From Hirudo medicinalis (taxonomy: Eukaryota > Annelida > Clitellata > Hirudinida > Hirudinidae): a DNA stretch of 64,000 bases. The stretch spans positions 57,330 through 121,329 of the forward strand of contig MPNW01000426.1 in the NCBI GenBank assembly GCA_011800805.1, given 5' to 3'. Position 1 is the stretch's first letter. Each line of letters starts with the position of its first letter. Below are positions 22,243 through 34,261 of the stretch, one piece after another. The position numbers were made by a program, and so were the translations under genes. The notes under the pieces were generated by a model. That model saw only the letters and a list, made by a program, of their open reading frames with translations, was not told where the DNA came from and searched no databases.

Positions 22243-25200
22243 ATGATAACCCTAATCATTACATGCTTCTTGCTGGCTTTTGTTCAATCCGAACATAGTG
22301 AATGATTTATATTCTTTAATTTTACGACTTCTAAGTTCACAGAATATTTAATATTTCACTAAAATAGCAGAATCCCAAGCATGATAATTCACAATGTGAC
22401 TGCAATTGATTATATTCAAAAACTTAATTTAACCTATATAGCATTTTATTTTTCATTCTACATTTTAGGACTTGTGCAGCTCTTCCGACAATCTCGAAGA
22501 GTTACTTACGGGCCTGGCCATGAAGTTGAACTTTTTCAAACCTGCGCTAGAGTAGAAAGCTTTGCCATAAAGAGTAATTTTGAACAAAAGACTGTGGCAC
22601 TTGACGGTAACTTCTTAGTGAACACGACGAAGGAAAATGAGGGATTTTATGTCTGCAATAATGGCACTTCTGTTGTACAACTCATCCACATGATGATAGG
22701 TTATCTTTGCATTCTCTTAAATGGAATATTGATTATAAAATCTATCCTTGGTTAATGTATTATGCCATATTTTTTCAGAAGGTGAAGTCAAAACACCTTC
22801 AAAGAGTTCAAAGTGTGTTTAATTTGATTGGAAATGCTGTTTAATTGATAATCATTACTTATGTTATCATAATTATTATTAACTTTTCCAATATTTATGA
22901 ATTTAAGGAACAATTTTTTCATTGGTATTGCATGGTTAATAGAAAGAACTAATGGCAATGAGAAGTGGCGCACTTGTAATACAGTTGCGATGTGCCGTGC
23001 TTGCAACCTAGCCTGCTCTGCCTGGGAGCAACCATATAAGTGGTATCACATCCTGCCAGGATTTGTAAGGCACGCAGAAAAAGATCGGCTAATTGCAATA
23101 AAGTAGCACTATATCTGATGATATAACATACTGTGTTTATATTGAGCTTCTACTTTTTTACATTAAGGATTGTTTGGCAGGTTCATCTTATATGAAATGT
23201 TAATCAATAACACGAACATAAAAGATGTAACGACTTATTTGAGGAGTTTATGCACAAGGAATCGTACTCATGAGATTTGCAAGATATGGATTCCTGAAGA
23301 AATTGATGCTCTTTATGCTCTTTTGGATTTCGGAACAAGTGAAAGTTTGTTTTTTACTCTTGCCTTTTTTGATATAGCATTTCAAAACCAATTGTTCTGA
23401 TTTTTCAAAGCTGCTTTTAAAGTTTATAAAGTTTTAAAATACTTAAACAGTTCAACTTAAACAAGGTATTGATCAAGCCTCAATTCATGGTATTCATGGT
23501 TTGTACAGGTGATAAATTTCTGAAACTTGGATTTTTAGTACTAAATAGTCCTTAAAAAGTGAGGGAAGTCCCAAAAATGATTTAAAAGGTCCTAAAATTT
23601 CTTTTGAATTAAATGAATTTCATTAAGGAATCAAAAATTGCGAGAATTTGCCAAGTCTTTGAACATGCACTCAATTAAATGTCATATTACATTTGCTTGT
23701 CTGTTTAATCTCTTAAAGTTATGATAACACTGCCAATTATGCCTCGAGTATGTTTTTTCAATATTGACTCCGACAGGCTAATTCCAAAGAATTGATTTGT
23801 TTTTTTAAGGAGTACATGAGGAGCAGGACAATTACAAATTCCTTTGGAGATATAGTCAGAATGTTGCTAACATTAAGCTATGGTCAGGCATCTCTTGAAA
23901 GGGGCTTTTCCATAAACAAGAGCTTGGTTTGTGAAAGTCAAAAGAGAGAAAAGCTTAACTGTAAGAAGGATAAGATCTGATAAGAGATCATACAAAGTGT
24001 TGGAGGTGTTAATTGGTCATTGCAAAGTATCAAGGCAATGGTGTCACTTTTATTTGGGCACTTTAGATCAAGTAGAAAGCTGCAGGTAAAAACAAGAAGC
24101 AGAATCATGACCAAGATTTTTGAGACCAAGAATTTTGCAGATTAATGGTGGTAAGTTCCACAACGAGGATTTTGGATCTTTTGGTCGAGGCCAACGGCTA
24201 ACTGAAGAAATTGTAAATTTAGAAAGAGAGCTTAAGAGCTGAAATTTGTGTTAATAAGTTGATATTTTCAGTGTTCATGCATTTCTATTTTGTAATACAA
24301 AAGACTATAGATATTAATTTATAGTCTTTAATCTATATTAAAATAAATATTAATCTAAAGTCTAAAAAACAAATAAAAATCCTGAAAAACTGAATAAAAG
24401 TCCTATATCTGAGTTTCCAAATTCCTGTACAAACCATGGGTGTAGTGCATTATAGTGAATGGCTGGCCCAATAACATTTTTTTCACTTTTCTCTAGATTA
24501 GAACCCAGCATTTTGATCTACCACTAGATTTAGAAATTACATGATAAAAAAATTGACCAAATCAAACAACATGTTGCACAAAGCATATAATTTCTAAATG
24601 ATCATGAATTGTTTATGTAGGTAATTGTTCAAAGTAATTTTAACTGTTAACTCACAGCAGTTTTCAGGAATCATCCTGCTGATGACTATCGAGTGCAAAT
24701 CGAGTCCACAAATTACAGAACTTTATTCGCATCAGGAAACAGTTTAAGCTGCTCCTGTACATGTAGGATTAGAAACTGCTTCTGGTCAGAACTCAGTTCT
24801 GAATTAATTTCACACCCCTTTCTGCTGTGTCATTCACAGCCGTCCAAGACTGAACATTTTTTTTTTTCTTCTGTTTTGAAATCTTTGTCGTCACTCCATG
24901 TTTCCGGAGGCATTTTTGAGAATTATTGTGACAAATCAAGAATGGAAAAGATTGCCTTTGTATATTTATGTAACAAAATAGCTTAGTGATTTATCTGTGT
25001 AATCACCTTTGGTGTCAGGTCTGTGGGATGGATCTTCGGATCCTTCATGATGTTCTTGCAAGTTCATCAACATTTGCATCATCTGTTATGGATCAACATT
25101 GTGGTCAAAAAAAGCAAGGCTAACTCGCTTAATCCTCGCTTAAATACCACAAATGTTGACTGAATTATGTCAAAGCTGCCTGTTTAACAACTGGATTGCT

Positions 25201-26219
25201 GTTTTCCAATAGTTGTTTTAGAAGATGAAGAGCATTTGCAGATGCTTCTAGAGCTATTGAAGCTTGAAACCATGCTTGTACATACATTTGTGAAGCTTTC
25301 TTCAGATAGCTTTGCATCAGTTTCTGACACAAATTGTTTTCTGAACATCCACATTTTGTAACAGCAGAGAATGCATGCCAATCAGGAGCTTGAAGGTGAC
25401 CCCAGCGAGAAATATGGTGGCAAGTTTCTGGAACTCTCTATAACCATCTCGTGGTTGACAAATTAGCAGATTCTGCATTGTGAACTGCAAAGTGTGCTCT
25501 TTAAAAAATCAATGTTGCTCATATCAAAGGCTGTTCAATATTAACTATTACTACAATCTAATTTAAAGATGTTTGAAAATGCTTGTATAAGCATAATTAA
25601 AGATGATGAAATAAGCACAGACAAGCAACGATAGCATGCTAGGTAACAATATGAACTGATATATATATATATATATTTAGAAGTTCAAGGTAACATGAAG
25701 CAGATTAAAGTCATGAAACTGGAATACCTCAAAGCTTCAACCTTGTGCAATTTCTAAATCATCTCCAATTTGCATAAAAATTCACTCAAGTTTCTATTGC
25801 CTATGTGGCATTCAATTGACAGATTCTAATGAATAACACTTTAGTGTTTGTTTTTTGCTTGTATTGATGGCCACCACAGTGAACATGACTTATTTATTTT
25901 ATAATGCAAATGTGTGGATTCATGCACCAAATAAAGTGTTGGCAATAATTTTTGATGACATCAATAATTTGTTCCAACAGGTTCCAATGTAATATGTATA
26001 ATATCCGCAACGATTTTGGGTGTTGTAGTGATATTATGCTGTTTTACGAATTTATACTGTTTTAAGAAGTTACGCTGTTACCTCAAGGAAAAGAGAGGTA
26101 ATTTACATTGCTTATCAAATGTATTTTTAGATGACCAGCTGTGCTTACAAAAAATGTTTTGTTATATTATTGACACCACAAAGATATTTTATGGAACAGT
26201 TTTTGTCATTTTAACTTAA
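22243..26219 (+). CDS. Probable Ig-superfamily single-pass membrane protein
   Basis: Four exons fit in frame with phase-1 junctions: 22243-22297 (MITLIITCFLLAFVQSE, a signal peptide), 22469-22699, 24661-24927 and 25981-26219 (TAA), giving 263 residues. Exon 2 has an Ig-like ending GNFLVNTTKENEGFYVC with an upstream Cys in EVELFQTC. Exon 3 has GNSLSCSC, then FW, then LSSLHVSGGIFENY, with its terminal Cys codon (T|GT) completed across the splice. Exon 4 has a transmembrane segment, CIISATILGVVVILCCF, followed by basic residues and a short tail. Symmetric phase-1 exons are typical of Ig domains. Introns contain transposon debris. No orthologue is recognised, and the exon choice was by eye, so extra exons are possible. 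AATAAA occurs at 26394. Confidence 0.5.
23750..24245 (+). mobile_element. Transposase C-terminal relic (VERGFS-type, hAT-like)
   Basis: The plus-strand frame at 23792-23980 reads MLLTLSYGQASLERGFSINK, closely matching the 'LSHGQ..VERGFS.N' motif common at the C terminus of invertebrate BED/hAT-like transposases. Downstream pieces continue in shifted frames with stops up to about 24,240. It lies inside an intron of the Ig-like gene. It is non-functional, and the exact superfamily is uncertain. Confidence 0.6.
25150..25520 (-). other. Unassigned minus-strand open stretch in an intron
   Basis: A minus-strand frame lacking an ATG stays open for roughly 75 codons and includes ASIALEASANALHLLKQLL and NSNPVVKQAAL, which look helical. 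I do not recognise the family. Frame interruptions upstream suggest transposon-derived debris. Confidence 0.3.
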
Positions 26220-26793
26220 CCTTTTGCTCTTAGCTCTTCTTCATCAAACTATCTCAAGAGATGATGTTGACAAGGAAATGACTGCACCCCAATGCATGAT
26301 CTGAAAGATATTTCTTTAGCTGCAGAGACTGCGGGATTTTAACATCCAATAAGGTATCTACCATCAGGACTGTGTATTGCTTGTTGTTTTGAAAATAAAT
26401 TGATGACACATTTTTGCAGTTGTAAATGCCCCACTCAGGACTATGGAGCAATAATTGACATTTCAGGAGCTTTGTTCTGATGCTAGCTATGATTTTGGCA
26501 ATATTGTATTGTGTAATGCTATCTTCCAAGATTATAAACAGTGCATTTTTGATGGAAGATTGAAAGACCTGATTTGGCTGAATTCGTGAATTGCTGGAGT
26601 AGCAAATGCATCATGACAAGTACATTCCTCAGGCCAGCTGATGTCTTGATGTAAAAAGTGCCTAATAATCACTTTTACCTTATTTTGACAAATTTATTTT
26701 TATAGGGAAATTGTTTTTAATTTAGTTGCGATCATGTTGTGTAGTAGTTATTGGCATCTCACTTCACATTCCTTGCTGTCCAGTGTTCAAAAT
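26220..26793. other. 3' flank of the Ig-like gene, no gene seen
   Basis: Contains the candidate poly(A) signal AATAAA at 26394-26399. A minus-strand frame at 26254-26529 has no recognisable motif. Confidence 0.45.
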
Positions 26794-27864
26794 AATCATT
26801 TGGTTCTAAGAGTACTAAGAACCATGGTCTCCCACCAAGGAGTGTAACGACAGGGAATCATCAGAGTGCCCCGTCACCGAATGCTTCTGCCCAAACTCCT
26901 TACGTTCTCGGGGGATGGACCACTCCCGTTTGATCAGGCGGGTGTTCCTATCGGTTATTACCCTACGTTAGCCATCTTCAGAACGTCACCCATTATGGTT
27001 ATCGACTAAAGACTCACGGCGACCTTTGCACATTAATATCACATAATGCAAACTGAGCGTTATATTTTCTTTGTAGCGTTCGCCTTCACTTCGAAAATTA
27101 CGCTCACCGGCCGTGCGCATGCATCGCGTTTGATGTTCTACGTCAGGGGTGGGCAAACTGCGGCCCGTCAGAGTATTTTATGCGGCATGTACATGTTGCG
27201 ATCTTATGTCAATGTTAATTTTCTTTGTTTAGAGTTTTTTATTTGGGTCCACATGCATTTGTGAGCAAGCGTTTTCTTGTATGAAAATAAACAAGTCTAA
27301 GAACAGATCGATGTTGACTGACTGCTATTTAAATGCAATCATGCGAATCACAACCAGTAAACTGGTTCCACAGTTCAAGAACATTATCCAAAATTGTGAA
27401 CAGTTACATACTTCTCATTAATTATAATCGTACTCTGTGGTCAGCTTGTATGTAAATTAAGTTCCTTCGTCTTCATAATTATTATGACAGGTAACGATAA
27501 AGTTTTGTTGAAATAACTATGAATAGTAAAATCTTATTACCAAATTAGCAACTGGTTTAGTTCGTATTTTAAAATGTAATGTGCATGTGTAATAGAGTGT
27601 GAATGTGAAATAAAATGGCAAATACAAGATTATTATCGTTAATTCATATTTTCATACGTTGTAATTGTAATTGAAGTAGACAAAATATATATGCGGCCCC
27701 CGATAACAATCAAGTTTTCAATGTGGCCCTCTGTAGAAAAAGTTCTACGTCATTTGCCGGTGCTCGCGCCACCCTTCAGCAGCCAAACAGCACATCTTTC
27801 ATTTCCTCGAGGGAACTTGATCGGGAAGGTCTTCCTTTTTAATCATTTGGTTCTAAGAGTACTA
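26794..27864 (+). mobile_element. Dispersed repeat copy bounded by a 24-bp direct repeat, with nested hAT
   Basis: The 24 bases AATCATTTGGTTCTAAGAGT plus ACTA occur identically at 26794-26817 and 27841-27864, as a long target-site duplication would. The enclosed sequence 26823-27135 is the same family, in opposite orientation, as 38280-38605: shared landmarks are CGACAGGGAATC, CAAACTCCTTACRTTCTCGGGG, GACCTTTGCACAT, CATAATGCAAACTGAGCG and AAAATTACGCTCA. It is interrupted by a separate element at 27144-27742. It has no coding frame of its own. A long target duplication suggests retroposition; the class is unknown. Confidence 0.65.
27144..27742 (+). mobile_element. Internally deleted hAT element with 8-bp target duplication
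   Basis: The left end CAGGGGTGGGCAAACTGCGG is a hAT-type terminus. TTCTACGT flanks both sides (27136-27143 and 27743-27750). The plus strand retains a transposase C terminus (CEQAFSCMKINKSK, then SMLTDCYLNAIMRI) ending in a stop near 27,420, like the C-terminal region of GTF2IRD2/ZBED-type hAT transposases. The N-terminal catalytic part is missing. The right end has TGCGGCCCCC and GTGGCCCTC but lacks the last ~14 bp of a mirrored TIR. It is nested inside the dispersed repeat. Confidence 0.75.
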
Positions 27865-28077
27865 ATCCAGTACTGGGATTGTTTTATAAATTTTTATTGG
27901 ATTCCATCTGAGGATTATGTATTACTTAATGTGAAATGTTGAACATGATGCTTCACAACACATCTTTAGCAAATTTAATGCTATCATCAATCTGCTGAAG
28001 ACATAATGGTCTTTTTTTATTGTATTTTTATTATTGAGCAAACAAACAGCTAAGTTGAGTATTGCCTAAGTTGAATG

Positions 28078-31000
28078 TTACTCTTCTTTTGTAGCAAGTT
28101 CTATTTTTGGCCTCAAACTGCATAGAGTGATGGGGACAGCTTCCTAGAAATAGAAACCAATATGGGCTCATTAAATTTTGTATGGGACCAAGAGGTTATT
28201 TTAAGACATAAGAGGGTCAACAAAATAGAAATCTAATCTGATTTAAAAAATTGATATCCATATTCTTTGCCACACATCAAACAAAATTTTATGTTCCTCA
28301 GTATGCACTTATATTGGGGCGGCTGGTTCACAGCAAGTACAATTTTGCAAGGTTTACCTCAGTCCTGATTGTTCTTGTTCCTTGGATAGGACATGTATTG
28401 ATGTAGTGATGGAAGAAATTACGTGGATCAAGTTCATCAGCTGATTGGTCAGCCTCAAGAGCTGCTTCGAGTCCACTTAATCCGCCGAAGATGATGATCA
28501 GGTGTCTGAAAAGATGCATGGAATGAAAGTCAACACTTGCAACTATTGCGATCACCTTCTTTGTTCTTATGATAATCTTATCTAGATGTAAAGATGCTCA
28601 ACCACTGAAGAAGTATAGCAAAAAGACTCACTTAAATTTTGGCAACTCAAAGTTGTCCACGCTATCCCCTTTGTCCGAGGTACCGACAACACGATCGTAG
28701 CCAGCAGATCCATCGTCTGTGACCATGTTTGGTTCATTTAAAACTGCTGTCAAATTGTTGGCAAGTCTTGTCTTGTAGCCCCAGTAAATGCCCTCTTTCT
28801 TGGTTGGTTCAGAGCTTGAGACCAGTTTGCCCTTGATCTTTTTGCCTTTTAGTTCAATGAGTGCAAATGCATAATGATAACAATAATGATCAGTGCTTGC
28901 ATGGGATGGTAATTATTTCAACAAGCTTTGTTCGCAATTATTCATTATATCCATGTTAATTTCTGGTAACATCACCATGTTCCTTTGAACATCTTTTAAT
29001 GGTAACATTAAAGCCAATTGAAAGATATTTTATTAGTGATTTAACAGTAATTTATTTATTTTAGAATTAAGGGATTTTTTTATTTTAGAATTAGGATGTG
29101 ATTACATAAACAACATAATTACATGAAAATGTGTTTATAGCCTTATAAAAATTAGAGAGCAATAGCTTACCAGACTTCTCTATTTTAACAGTAACCCTGA
29201 CACCAGCCTTAAGTTGCTTGTCAACTTTAATGTTCTCAGTGAGCCCAACATCCACAAATGACCCTTGACCCTTCTCTATGGGGATGTCTACCACCACCCC
29301 CTCCCTATAAGGTGTGTCATCATTCTGCCTCATGTGGTGGGGCGTAACAAGTGGATTGAGGAGGCCTGGTATTTAAATGGTAAACTAATTATCAGATACC
29401 AAGTTATTAATACTAGTCGATAATGATGTAGTCGCATTATTTTCAAATGTGAAAACCAAGACCCACACTGCATTATTATCTCAAAATCGGCAAAATAAGT
29501 ACAAAGTAACAGACCAACATGTCTCAACTCCTCTTGAGTGGAAAAGAAAGCCTTCCTCAGGTACTGGGGGCATTCCAGGTATTGGAGGAAGGTCAGCAAC
29601 TGGAAGCAACACTTTCCTTTTTGGTTCAAGACTTCATCATAGCCTTTCCTTTTTGATTATAAGAGGCAATCAATTGCAGAGGCATTTGATAGGAATGTGG
29701 AGATGAATGTGGATGAGGCAACAAGATGATGAAATAAGCATGGTCGATTACATGAGTAAATAGTTCAAATTAACTTAGTCAATTAGAGAAATTGTTGAAT
29801 AAAATAATCGATTAGTTTGTTGAGGTATTTATGCATGATAATCCAGCAGTAATTAATCAGATCACTAATTAATGTGTAATTAAAGCCACTGCACTTTCTT
29901 CACTCATCAAGTAACCATTGGTAAGTGGTCCTTAAAAATCCTAACTCAACCTTAAAAATCCTAAATGATCATTGATGCCAACATCAAGGTTTCAAGCCTT
30001 AACTGCAAGTCACGACAGCAACATTTATTATAAAGAAATAGAAAGATTGAACTCACTTGGTCAAGGAGTCCGTGTCATCAAAGACGACAATTTCATCCAC
30101 CTTGAAAATGGCAGCTGCCCTGGCAATCTGAGGAAAAAGAAGCTGAATTTAAGCAAGGATAAGAAAGGGTTAATAATTATTAATTGGCAAAGCACATCCA
30201 CCAGTCAGAAACAAAAATAAGATAACTTTTACCGATAACAAGTGATGAATGATTTCTAGCAATGGCTTTTACAAATATTTCTGAAGCTTAATGAAATTTT
30301 ACAAGAAAAAAGAAGTGATCTGTTGAAAATATTACTGTAAGAAATATTATTAAAAGGGCATATTGTTATCATGATTAAAGACAAACAATGCTACATTTAA
30401 GTAGCATGATAATAATTTAGTCCAAGTAAAAGTGTTAATGTAAGCCAGTCAAAATGTAGACCTGTCCAGCCAATAAAGTCTTGAGCAAAAGTGTCTGAGC
30501 ATTATCTAGTATTGATCCTGGCAGAGCTATGCTTACTGTGTAGCTTCTTCCTGCAATTTGGATCAATAAAAATATGAATTACATTAATTGTTGTTATATT
30601 GATTGAACACATTAAATTTATTATTCTTTTAAAAATAATTTTTCAAAGCTAATAATGGTAATGGTTGTTTAGAGCAATTGTTTATTTAATTATTTATAAT
30701 AATTAATTCATATTATAGGCTTGCTAAAATATTGCATGCATGATTCCAATCAATGTTATAAACACTTTTATTTATTTAATATCATCAAAGAAAGCCCCTT
30801 CAAACACAAGTAATAATTAGGGATTTGAGACTTGCGTACTTATGTATATTATGTAATCTAATCTAAGTAAAAAAAACTAATGTTGTTAAAAGATTGATGG
30901 AAATGCATTGATTTTGTGATAATTGTTTACCTTTGCTTATTGTGTTATCTTCATTTTTTGGCTTCTTTGATGAACGTTCGACATCTTCCTCTCTTTTTCT

Positions 31001-31324
31001 CTTAAATTGTTTCAGCAATTTTTCTTCTTTCCATTTTTCTGAAAATGTTCAAATGCATGATACACATTTCCTGCAGAGTTCAAATGTTAAATATTTTCGA
31101 ACTTAAGCACAGGTTCGTTCTAAAAGCATGTTTGCTAACTAACTAACTAATTAACTAACTTTGTTCCTTTTTTATAGCTCTCCAATCTACCTGAAAAAAA
31201 AAACCAATGCACTCATATATCGTTAACTCCTACCACCTTTATAATAGCCTACTGTAACGATTAATGCACATACATTTTTCGAAGTGTCGGAACCTTTTTC
31301 GGATTTATTGTTTTTTCCAGTCAT
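28078..31324 (-). CDS. SPOUT1: SPOUT-domain RNA methyltransferase (C9orf114/CENP-32 family)
   Basis: Ten minus-strand exons: 31324-31274, 31190-31160, 31038-30931, 30550-30462, 30127-30057, 29648-29515, 29365-29171, 28845-28632, 28505-28358 and 28143-28078. They join in frame into 368 residues, against about 376 in human. Landmarks: a Lys/Glu-rich N terminus; SVALPGSILDNAQ-like YTVSIALPGSILDNAQ; DEIVVFDD; LQYLECPQYLRKAFF; PHHMRQ; GQGSFVDVGL (OB-like insert); IYWGYKTRLA; GYDRVVGTSDKGD; then the SPOUT knot IIFGGLSGLEAALEAD and NTCPIQGTRTIRTEEA. The family is a nucleolar/spindle-associated SAM-dependent rRNA methyltransferase. The acceptor of the exon at 29648 has a weak pyrimidine tract. TTTATT near 28,027 could be the reverse-strand poly(A) signal. 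It appears complete. Confidence 0.95.
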
Positions 31325-31699
31325 TTTATTATAAACAAGTTGCTCTAAAACTCTGGTTGAATATAAACCAAAAAATATATAAAGCCGCGGCGGCAGCGAT
31401 ATTTTTGTTGATATTGATGCAAAGAACACCCAATGTTTTATTAAAACCTAAAATGAAGAATTTCTAATTAAATCATTTGGACAAAAAAGTTTGTCGACTA
31501 TATAATAATTTAAAACTTAAACTGAATTGTTTAAAACATTAAATCGTTTAATGTATATTAAATGAGAATTCAAGAGACATTTAGAGAAAAAAAATGGGGA
31601 TGCCAGTTACGTTAGCGGACCCAAATAAAAATGCACTACAATACAATAAATAATGTTTATTCTGCTGAGACACTAACGTCAGGCAATTCGTGAGATTCT
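31325..31699. other. Upstream flank of SPOUT1, no gene seen
   Basis: AT-rich, holding the presumed promoter. The short frames on + (31264-31467) overlap SPOUT1 exon 1 in antisense and show no family motif. Confidence 0.45.
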
Positions 31700-32110
31700 A
31701 AAGCCTTTTATTACAAGTGGCAAATACTGCATGCAAGTATGGAATCCCGCTTGAAGAACTTTGGAGAATGTGCAGAGAAGAGCAACAAGGATGATTAGAG
31801 GATTGGGGAAAATTAGTTATGAAGAGAGATTAAGATGATGTAAACTGACGAATTTAGAAGGGAAAGCAGAGGTGACCTCACAGAAATGTTCAAGATATAA
31901 CATAGATTTATCATCCCAACGTTTTTTCAGGATGCCAAAAGCAGTTCCACGAAAGGGCATGGACATGAGTTATGTAGGAAGGCAACGGGCAACCCGAAAA
32001 AAATTACTAGCAACAAGCTCGGTAAGAAAACAATATATTCGGATACAATCGAACAACTATTGCATTCAAAATAAGTCTATCGCGTTTTGGATACTAAGTC
32101 AAAAAAGAAG
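31700..32110 (+). mobile_element. Non-LTR retrotransposon relic (RT C-terminal part)
   Basis: In the plus strand LEYC-type and ENVQRRATRMIRGLGKISYE-like reading at about 31,715-31,850 matches the end of LINE ORF2 reverse transcriptases (QRRATKMI.GL..LSYEERL). Stops and frame changes break the frame, and a shifted frame continues to about 32,110. It is a 5'-truncated, inactive copy between SPOUT1 and the NDUFS5-like gene. Confidence 0.65.
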
Positions 32111-32694
32111 TGGCTTGTCATTCAATCGTTAGCATCCTTAAACTACCACAATTTAATGTTAAGTATCTCTCACATTCTGATCAAATTCATGAGGAAGCTC
32201 GATAGGACCTAAGTTCTTGGTCAACCTCTACACCTCATCACTGCCTTCCCACATCTTGCCACTGGTTTAACTACTTAAAAGTGGCTTGACCATTGTTAGT
32301 CTTTATAAAAAAAAAACATTAGTGAATCCACTAAATACTGTTTAAGACCCAAATAGATGTTATCCTGAACATTAAAAAAACACCCAGCAAGATTGTAAAA
32401 ACAAAATTTTGATGCAAATCAATATTTTAATATCAATTTCCTGAGTTTAGAAGTTCCTTCGCTTTTATTCCCAAGCTGTGATTTATGACAAACGAATCAA
32501 CTTATAGTTTTTCAATTAAGAAAATGTTGGAATTCGGAGAACAAATGGGAGAACTTGAATTCAAATCATTTTTATTTTGAGATAAGTGATTTCCTTAGAC
32601 AAACTGCAAGACAAAATTTCAGCCATGTTTTAAAGTGTTTTCATGAAGTAAAATCTTTTCACTTGGCAATCATCACCATTTTCTTGAAAAGGAA

Positions 32695-33552
32695 TCACTC
32701 GCAATTAAAAACACGAATGCTGTCAGGTTCTGGAGCTGAAATGTATGGCTTCTTTTGATCCTGTCTTTCCTTTTGCATGGCAAGGTATCTCTCTTTCTGA
32801 TGACAAAATAAGCAGAGAAATTGAAGTGTTGAATGAAAAATCATAATAATAAACTAACACATTAATAATTTACTAATCACGCAGTGAAACTGAAGCAAAT
32901 AAATGTCTTCAGGTTAAGGACATGAAATCTTATACTATTATACTATTTAACAGCCAACATTAAAAATTGCAAAATAAAACTCTGGTTAAAAAAAGTAATT
33001 AATATCACCTTAATAAAAAATAGTGCAAACAAAAAACTATTGATTACAGCACAATAAATGAATCTTAGGAATTTTGCCAGCTAGGCACAAGCGAGATATT
33101 TTGGACGATCTAACAATATTGCATGCAATATGAAACCACATTAAAATGCCATGTCATATGTAGCTTACACCAACAGGTGCTCAGCAAATGAGCACATCTC
33201 CTATAACAAGGATTACCACAAAGTAACAAATTTACATTAAATAAACTAAATACTAATGAAATTAAAAATAACTACAACAATGAATGAAAATAATATAAAA
33301 ACTCACACTCTTCACTTTGTAAGCACATTCTATGAAGTCATCATGAAGCTTCTTACAAACTGTTGCAGCATCTTTGAAACTCACTCTTGAGGCACAGAGG
33401 GACCACTCATACTCATAATCTGCACAAATTCCTCTCTGCCAGGAGAACCAGGGTGCAGTTGCTCTGGTGAAGGAATTGTAGAATATAGGCATGTTATTTG
33501 GTCTCTCGTGTAGGTTTGATCCATCTTTAGATGGTGCCTGATGTGTTGACAT
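32695..33552 (-). CDS. NDUFS5: NADH dehydrogenase [ubiquinone] iron-sulfur protein 5-like (complex I 15 kDa subunit)
   Basis: Two minus-strand exons, 33552-33307 and 32796-32695 (TGA), joined in phase 0, encode 115 residues (human 106). A twin CX9C motif is intact: C43-x9-C53 and C66-x9-C76, within EYEWSLC and KLHDDFIEC, as in NDUFS5 (FEKEW..C and DDF.EC). The tail ERYLAMQKERQDQKKPY resembles the basic NDUFS5 C terminus. From family knowledge, it is an intermembrane-space accessory subunit of respiratory complex I, oxidatively folded by the MIA40 pathway, with no cleaved presequence. Start: first ATG (MSTHQAPS). Sequence identity is modest, so another twin-CX9C protein remains possible. TTTATT at 32571-32576 is a likely poly(A) signal. 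Confidence 0.78.
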
Positions 33553-34261
33553 TCTCAGTTACTAGGAATAAAAAAAGTTGGTAAATTTAAATGAAACTAT
33601 TTTTTAAATTGGTATTATAAGTAAATAAATTTGTAATGGGTACTAAAATGAATCCGTTGCAATAAAAATTGGCACTGCTATTGTTATGACATTTCACAAT
33701 CCCTTAGAATCATTAGAATAGCGAACAAATTATACAAATTTTTAATCTCCAATATTATACAAGCAGCAATAAACATCACAGCTGCATTTGAAATTAAATC
33801 GAATACGTGCTAACTCAGAGAAAAATGCAACCGACTTGAAGGACGAATGCAGACGAAATTTGTTTTGATTTGCCCAGGATATTATAATTCCTTGTTCAAA
33901 ATACATATTTTGCACTCATGCAATTGTGTTTAAAATAATTTAATATTTGATGATCCTAAAAGTTATCTGCTATTGATTCCCAATAAAAAAATATCCTCAC
34001 AGTTATAAAAAATTAACTCATTTAAAAATATAATACATTGGTAAATAACATATAAAATAAAACTGACTAAATACTTGAAAAAAATGACTTTCAATATTTA
34101 GTTTGTTACACTGCTATGATGGGGTTTATATGCGAGGCTTTTTCGAGTTTGCTAACAGAGGTGCGTGGTTATCGGGCTGCCTGAGGGTGTAAGGGATCAA
34201 TCAATTAGAAGAAACATAGGAGATAAAGTCGAAGAAAACTTTTCAAAAGTAATAATACAGG
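33553..34261. promoter_or_regulatory. Shared divergent promoter region, NDUFS5 / TLCD-like
   Basis: The two start codons face away from each other across 709 bp with no intervening ORF. Both genes probably take their promoters from here; no TATA box was clear. The role is inferred from the arrangement only. Confidence 0.45.

Noticed and set aside
26098..26130. Possible 33-nt intron in the last exon of the Ig-like gene (GTAATT...TTTTAG)
   Set aside because: Too short for a normal animal intron, and the frame is open through it, so the exon was kept continuous to 26219.
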